From the NCBI RefSeq assembly GCF_013752535.1, contig NZ_CP058348.1:2108001-2172000 (forward strand): 64,000 bases of DNA. Direction: 5' to 3'. Source of the stretch: Bdellovibrio sp. KM01. GTDB lineage: Bacteria; Bdellovibrionota; Bdellovibrionia; Bdellovibrionales; Bdellovibrionaceae. Under the pieces are notes generated by a model that was given only the letters and a program-made list of their open reading frames with translations, did not search any database and was not told the origin of the DNA. A program made the translations under genes and the position numbers. Of the stretch, positions 63,184 through 64,000 are shown in pieces. Each line of letters begins with the position of its first letter. The stretch's first letter is position 1.

Positions 63184-63197
63184 AAAAAATTATTGTC

Positions 63198-63300
63198 TTA
63201 ATTTGTTCCCGAAAACGAACCGCATGGCGGAACCGGGAGGCGTACATCGTACGCCGACGAGGCAGCAACGCAGAGAAAATTTTCTCCGCGCTAAATTTAG
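63198..63300. repeat. Intergenic repeat with GGCGTAC core (copy 2)
   Basis: Core GGCGTAC-ATC-GTACGCC (63239-63255), preceded by GGGA and followed by ACGAGG, like the copy at 6991-7111. The outer arms are shorter and imperfect (CTTAATTT near 63198 against AAATTTAG near 63300). Its right end runs into the stop codon of the XRE gene. Confidence 0.65.
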
Positions 63301-63578
63301 CTGCTCTTAGCTTGCTTGAAGCGTGTCTTTAGATTGATCGCGGTCAAACGAAGTTCTTCTTCCAAAACCACATCAAACAATTTTTGTGCAGAGATTTTGT
63401 ACAAACCCGCCAATTTCCACAAAATAGAAATCGGTGGAGAAGAAACACCACGCTCCCAGTTGGAAACGAACTGAGCTGTTTCATAACCTAGAACAGTTGA
63501 AACTTCTTTTTGTGACAAGCCAGATTTCAAACGACACTCTTTTAGGAAAGACGCCAATTTCGATTCTTGTGTAGCCAT
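63297..63578 (-). CDS. XRE-family helix-turn-helix regulator
   Basis: 93 residues. The HTH (about 8-62) reads FLKECRLKSGLSQKEVSTVLGYETAQFVSNWERGVSSPPISILWKLAGLYKIS. A short charged C-terminal tail follows. GGAGGAATT lies about 6 bp before the ATG. Its stop falls inside an intergenic repeat. Targets are unknown. Confidence 0.88.
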   Translation of the reverse strand: MATQESKLASFLKECRLKSGLSQKEVSTVLGYETAQFVSNWERGVSSPPISILWKLAGLYKISAQKLFDVVLEEELRLTAINLKTRFKQAKSS

Positions 63579-63669
63579 TACTTAATTCCTCCAAATACGT
63601 ACCTGAGTCCAAACGGGACGCTACCAGCGACGCAAAACAAAGACAAGCATTCGATTAAAAAATTTCAGA

Positions 63670-64000
63670 TCACGCTTTCATGATCACTTTGGACGCGAGA
63701 AGCGCTTCAATTTTTTTTCGCCATTGATCTCTTGTAAGCGGCGATGACAACTCTTCAAGAAGTGCCATTTCTAAAAGTTGTTCCTCTGTATACTCTCGAT
63801 CGCCCGCTAGCAAATCTAAGAGTGCAGCCTCATAAATATCAATCTTCGTTTCAATAACTTTAACAGAATCTTGATTGCATACAAATGTATAAAGTCCCGA
63901 CGTCCGTTGAATCTGTTCATTATCATGAGATAAATTCAAAGTCTGCAAACTAGGATTAACAAAAATCTGTTTAGAGGAGCCTGAGGCCAACTCAAACGGC
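63670..64000 (-). CDS. Unidentified protein, N-terminus outside window
   Basis: The minus-strand frame stays open through the right edge, so at least 110 residues are visible and the start is missing. An internal TTG near 63990 is not supported as a start. The sequence is largely helical and Leu/Glu-rich (IYEAALLDLLAGDREYTEEQLLEMALLEELSSPL). No family is recognised. It precedes the XRE gene on the same strand, but the 90-bp gap does not prove an operon. Confidence 0.6.
   Translation of the reverse strand, partial: PFELASGSSKQIFVNPSLQTLNLSHDNEQIQRTSGLYTFVCNQDSVKVIETKIDIYEAALLDLLAGDREYTEEQLLEMALLEELSSPLTRDQWRKKIEALLASKVIMKA

Overview
The window reads as ordinary chromosome of a Bdellovibrio-type predatory bacterium (Bdellovibrionota). 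This is inferred from gene content. There are many lipid-anchored or secreted hydrolases, a TIGR02147-family protein otherwise typical of Fibrobacter and Bdellovibrio, a fused IcmF mutase, several small soluble signalling proteins, and an HD-GYP protein resembling the unconventional one studied in Bdellovibrio. Base composition is moderate and genes are tightly packed on both strands. I see no rRNA, tRNA, insertion sequence, prophage or CRISPR array.

Layout. 1-1.5 kb: tail of an unidentified gene and a Tat-exported DUF1501-like protein. 1.9-7.0 kb: a minus-strand acyl-CoA operon (hbd, enoyl-CoA hydratase, icmF). 7.2-10.2 kb: envelope proteins (SH3-like repeats, a solute-binding-like protein, a small secreted protein). 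10.2-10.45 kb: a GC-rich, highly structured non-coding element in front of a large subtilase lipoprotein (10.56-13.7 kb). 14-23.6 kb: hybrid sensor kinase, TfoX-like protein, PlsC-type acyltransferase with a RelA/SpoT-like partner, and a 916-residue metzincin lipoprotein. 23.7-30.1 kb: peptide transporter, DapB-like reductase, and a trehalose module (fused OtsA-OtsB divergent from a GH15 hydrolase). 30.1-37.3 kb: soluble histidine kinase, TIGR02147 protein, fadI-fadJ operon, HNH protein. 37.8-49.3 kb: malic enzyme and an 8.7-kb cyclic beta-glucan synthase gene. 49.5-53.6 kb: HflX, a lysozyme-fold-like secreted protein and small envelope proteins, thioesterase. 53.7-61.6 kb: a signalling and motility cluster (LuxR-type regulator, cheY-cheX-pseudo-HD-GYP operon, HPt-like protein with a CheZ-like tail, unconventional HD-GYP), with cca and queG in between. 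61.6-64 kb: CLC chloride transporter, SlyX, an XRE regulator and a gene running off the end.

How it fits together. Two beta-oxidation modules plus a B12-dependent acyl-CoA mutase feed carbon toward malic enzyme, which suits growth on prey lipid and amino acids. The proteases, the metzincin, the lysozyme-like protein and the peptide transporter suit prey digestion and uptake. The cheY promoter matches the flagellar sigma-28 consensus, and the nearby degenerate HD-GYP and HPt-like proteins suggest a CheY and cyclic-di-GMP output circuit.

The most unusual non-coding signal is the 184-bp inverted repeat at 10243-10426. Its arms align without gaps over 60 nt, and most mismatches between them are G-A when read as plus-strand RNA.
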